DNA of 6,951 bases from Cryomorphaceae bacterium (lineage in GTDB: Bacteria; Bacteroidota; Bacteroidia; Flavobacteriales; Schleiferiaceae). The notes beneath the pieces were generated by a model. It was not told where the DNA came from. It did no database searches and saw only the letters and a list, made by a program, of their open reading frames with translations. A program made the position numbers and the translations under genes. Shown piece by piece: positions 5,719 through 6,951 of this stretch. How positions within the stretch are numbered: the stretch's first letter is position 1; each line of letters opens with the position of its first letter. The stretch is from assembly GCA_949547975.1 (NCBI GenBank), contig CATITW010000252.1:1-6951 (forward strand). Reading direction: 5' to 3'.

Positions 5719-6612
5719 ATGATTACAGCAAAAAAGGTAAGCAAGCATTACAGCAAGAAAATTGCGCTTGACCAGATCAATCTAAACATCCCAAAAGGAA
5801 GTATTTATGGCCTACTAGGCCCTAATGGCGCGGGTAAAACTTCATTTATCCGCATCATGAACCAGATTACTGCACCAGATACAGGTGAGGTATACTTTGG
5901 GGACTCACTCCTACAACCATCAGACATTGCGCGTATCGGCTACCTGCCAGAAGAGCGTGGTTTGTACAAGAAGATGAAAGTCGGAGAACAAGTGTTGTAT
6001 TTAGCCAAGCTTAAGGGCTTAACCGCCTCTCAAGCCAAAGAGCGTGCACGCATGTGGTTCGAACGCTTGGACATGGTATCGTTTTGGGATAAGAAAGTCG
6101 AAGATTTAAGTAAAGGGATGGCACAAAAAGTACAATTCGTGACGACCGTGCTTCACGAGCCTGAATTGCTGATTTTTGATGAGCCATTTACGGGATTTGA
6201 CCCCATCAACACAAATCTGATTAAAAAAGAAATCAAACGATTAAACAGTGAAGGTGCCACAGTGGTATTCTCCACGCACCGTATGGAAAGCGTGGAAGAA
6301 ATCTGTGATCACATCGGTTTGATCAACAATGGTAAAGTAATGGTCGAGGGTGCATTGCTCGATATACGCAAGCATTATAAGAACGGAACCTACTCCATCG
6401 TAACAAGTGAACCCTTCGATTACCAAGGAGATGCCTTAGTCTACAACGATGTGTCACATACGGGTTTTTCTTACGTACTCAAGTTGGATGAATATCCTAC
6501 GCAGCTTGTAGTTGATCTCGCAGCCAAGGGAATTTTGGTCGGCTTCGAAGAGATATTGCCTACCGTAAGTGACATTTTTATTGACATCGTTGAAAACGGA
6601 CCTAAAGCCTAA
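5719..6612 (+). CDS. ABC transporter ATP-binding protein, NatA/ABC-2 exporter type
   Basis: This 297-residue protein is the nucleotide-binding subunit of an ABC exporter. The ATPase domain (about 1-215) has Walker A GPNGAGKT (34-41), a Q-loop region reading IGYLPEERGLY (73-83) in which Glu78 stands where Gln is usual, signature LSKGM (130-134) in place of LSGGQ, Walker B LLIFDE (150-155), D-loop GFDP (159-162) and switch His187 in STHRME. The EERGLY and LSKGM variants are, as I recall, typical of the NatA/YhaQ-like subgroup rather than signs of inactivity. A C-terminal extension (about 215-297) resembles the DUF4162-like tail of such ATPases. The permease begins 5 bp downstream, supporting one complex. 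The substrate cannot be deduced; relatives export sodium, peptides or antibiotics. ATG at 5719 fits the conserved MITAKKVSKHY start. The 63-bp gap upstream (5656-5718) shows no clear TAnnTTTG box and no Shine-Dalgarno sequence next to the start. Confidence 0.94.
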   Translation: MITAKKVSKHYSKKIALDQINLNIPKGSIYGLLGPNGAGKTSFIRIMNQITAPDTGEVYFGDSLLQPSDIARIGYLPEERGLYKKMKVGEQVLYLAKLKGLTASQAKERARMWFERLDMVSFWDKKVEDLSKGMAQKVQFVTTVLHEPELLIFDEPFTGFDPINTNLIKKEIKRLNSEGATVVFSTHRMESVEEICDHIGLINNGKVMVEGALLDIRKHYKNGTYSIVTSEPFDYQGDALVYNDVSHTGFSYVLKLDEYPTQLVVDLAAKGILVGFEEILPTVSDIFIDIVENGPKA

Positions 6613-6617
6613 TTGCT

Positions 6618-6951
6618 ATGAATAACCCCATACTACTGATCATACAGCGCGAGTTTTTGACGCGCGTACGCAAGAAAACATTTTTGCTAGTTACCCTTAT
6701 TGCACCGGTACTTTTCGCTGCGCTAATGATTGTTCCAGGACTGCTCGCTAGCATGCCTGAGGATCATAAAAGCATTGTAGTGCTTGACCAACCCTCCTTG
6801 CTTATTCCCGAGGAAGGTACTGAGCAATATGCCTTGGATTATTTGAATCCGGGGGAGTTCGATTTGGAATTGGCCAAAGATTTTCTTCGCAATTCTGAAA
6901 AAGATGCACTGCTGTACATTCCTTCTGGGGAAGGTTGGGATCCCGATTTTA
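6618..6951 (+). CDS. ABC-2 type (NatB-like) permease, N-terminal part, 3' end cut by window
   Basis: The frame opens at ATG 6618, 5 bp after the ATPase stop codon, and stays open for 111 codons to the window end. The start reads MNNPILLIIQREFLTRVRKK, a cytoplasmic basic segment typical of ABC-2/NatB permeases (the REF-x-TRVRKK pattern). One transmembrane segment follows (about residues 21-45, FLLVTLIAPVLFAALMIVPGL region), then the beginning of the large extracytoplasmic loop (IVVLDQPSLLIP onward) that separates TM1 from the remaining helices in this family. It is the membrane partner of the upstream ATPase. The rest, including the other transmembrane segments, lies outside the window. Confidence 0.88.
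   Translation, partial: MNNPILLIIQREFLTRVRKKTFLLVTLIAPVLFAALMIVPGLLASMPEDHKSIVVLDQPSLLIPEEGTEQYALDYLNPGEFDLELAKDFLRNSEKDALLYIPSGEGWDPDF

Noticed and set aside
5989..6126. A possibly inactive ABC ATPase because Gln of the Q-loop and the LSGGQ signature are altered
   Set aside because: Walker A, Walker B with its catalytic Glu, and the switch His are intact, and the EERGLY and LSKGM forms are normal for the NatA-like subgroup.
1..6951. Mobile elements, CRISPR arrays, tRNA or rRNA genes, toxin-antitoxin or defence genes
   Set aside because: No transposase or integrase motifs, regularly spaced direct repeats, tRNA-like cloverleaf or rRNA sequence was seen; the window is filled by housekeeping genes with short gaps.

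Overview
The window is an ordinary-looking stretch of bacterial chromosome, and every gene I can support lies on the plus strand. The source is most likely a member of the Bacteroidota, probably Flavobacteriia/Flavobacteriales. Four things point there: a DUF4290 protein (a family I know only from Bacteroidota), a DnaJ with the reduced two-motif zinc finger I associate with flavobacterial DnaJ, a near-absence of Shine-Dalgarno sequences, and a perfect match to the Bacteroidota -7 promoter element TAnnTTTG ahead of grpE. The genus cannot be fixed from the sequence alone.

Layout. (1) Positions 1-1176 hold the C-terminal half of a UvrD/PcrA-type DNA helicase, cut by the window edge. (2) Positions 1202-1831 encode a DUF4290 protein of unknown function, followed after 4 bp by murA (1836-3140), the first committed enzyme of peptidoglycan synthesis. 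(3) A secreted TlpA/ResA-like thioredoxin-fold protein follows at 3167-3733. A strong intrinsic terminator at 3757-3790 closes this run, so the helicase, DUF4290, murA and tlpA-like genes may share a transcript. (4) A -7 box at 3798-3805 and a palindromic leader at 3812-3834 precede grpE (3893-4468) and dnaJ (4470-5603), which are 1 bp apart; a second intrinsic terminator (5623-5655) ends this chaperone operon. (5) An ABC ATPase (5719-6612) and the start of its ABC-2 type permease (6618 to the window end) form a NatAB-like exporter operon.

How the genes work together. GrpE and DnaJ are the two co-chaperones of DnaK, which is not in the window. The ABC ATPase and permease should form one membrane complex. 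The helicase (DNA repair), MurA (cell wall) and thioredoxin-like protein (envelope redox) have no obvious shared pathway and look like linked housekeeping genes.

I found no mobile element, CRISPR array, tRNA, rRNA or clearly new system. The points most worth a second look are the Cys-to-Asp change at the MurA fosfomycin site, the half zinc finger of DnaJ, the two mutually exclusive hairpins in the grpE leader, and the unexplained DUF4290-murA pairing. No intergenic gap exceeds 300 bases; the longest is 159 bases (3734-3892) and is described under its terminator, promoter and leader features.
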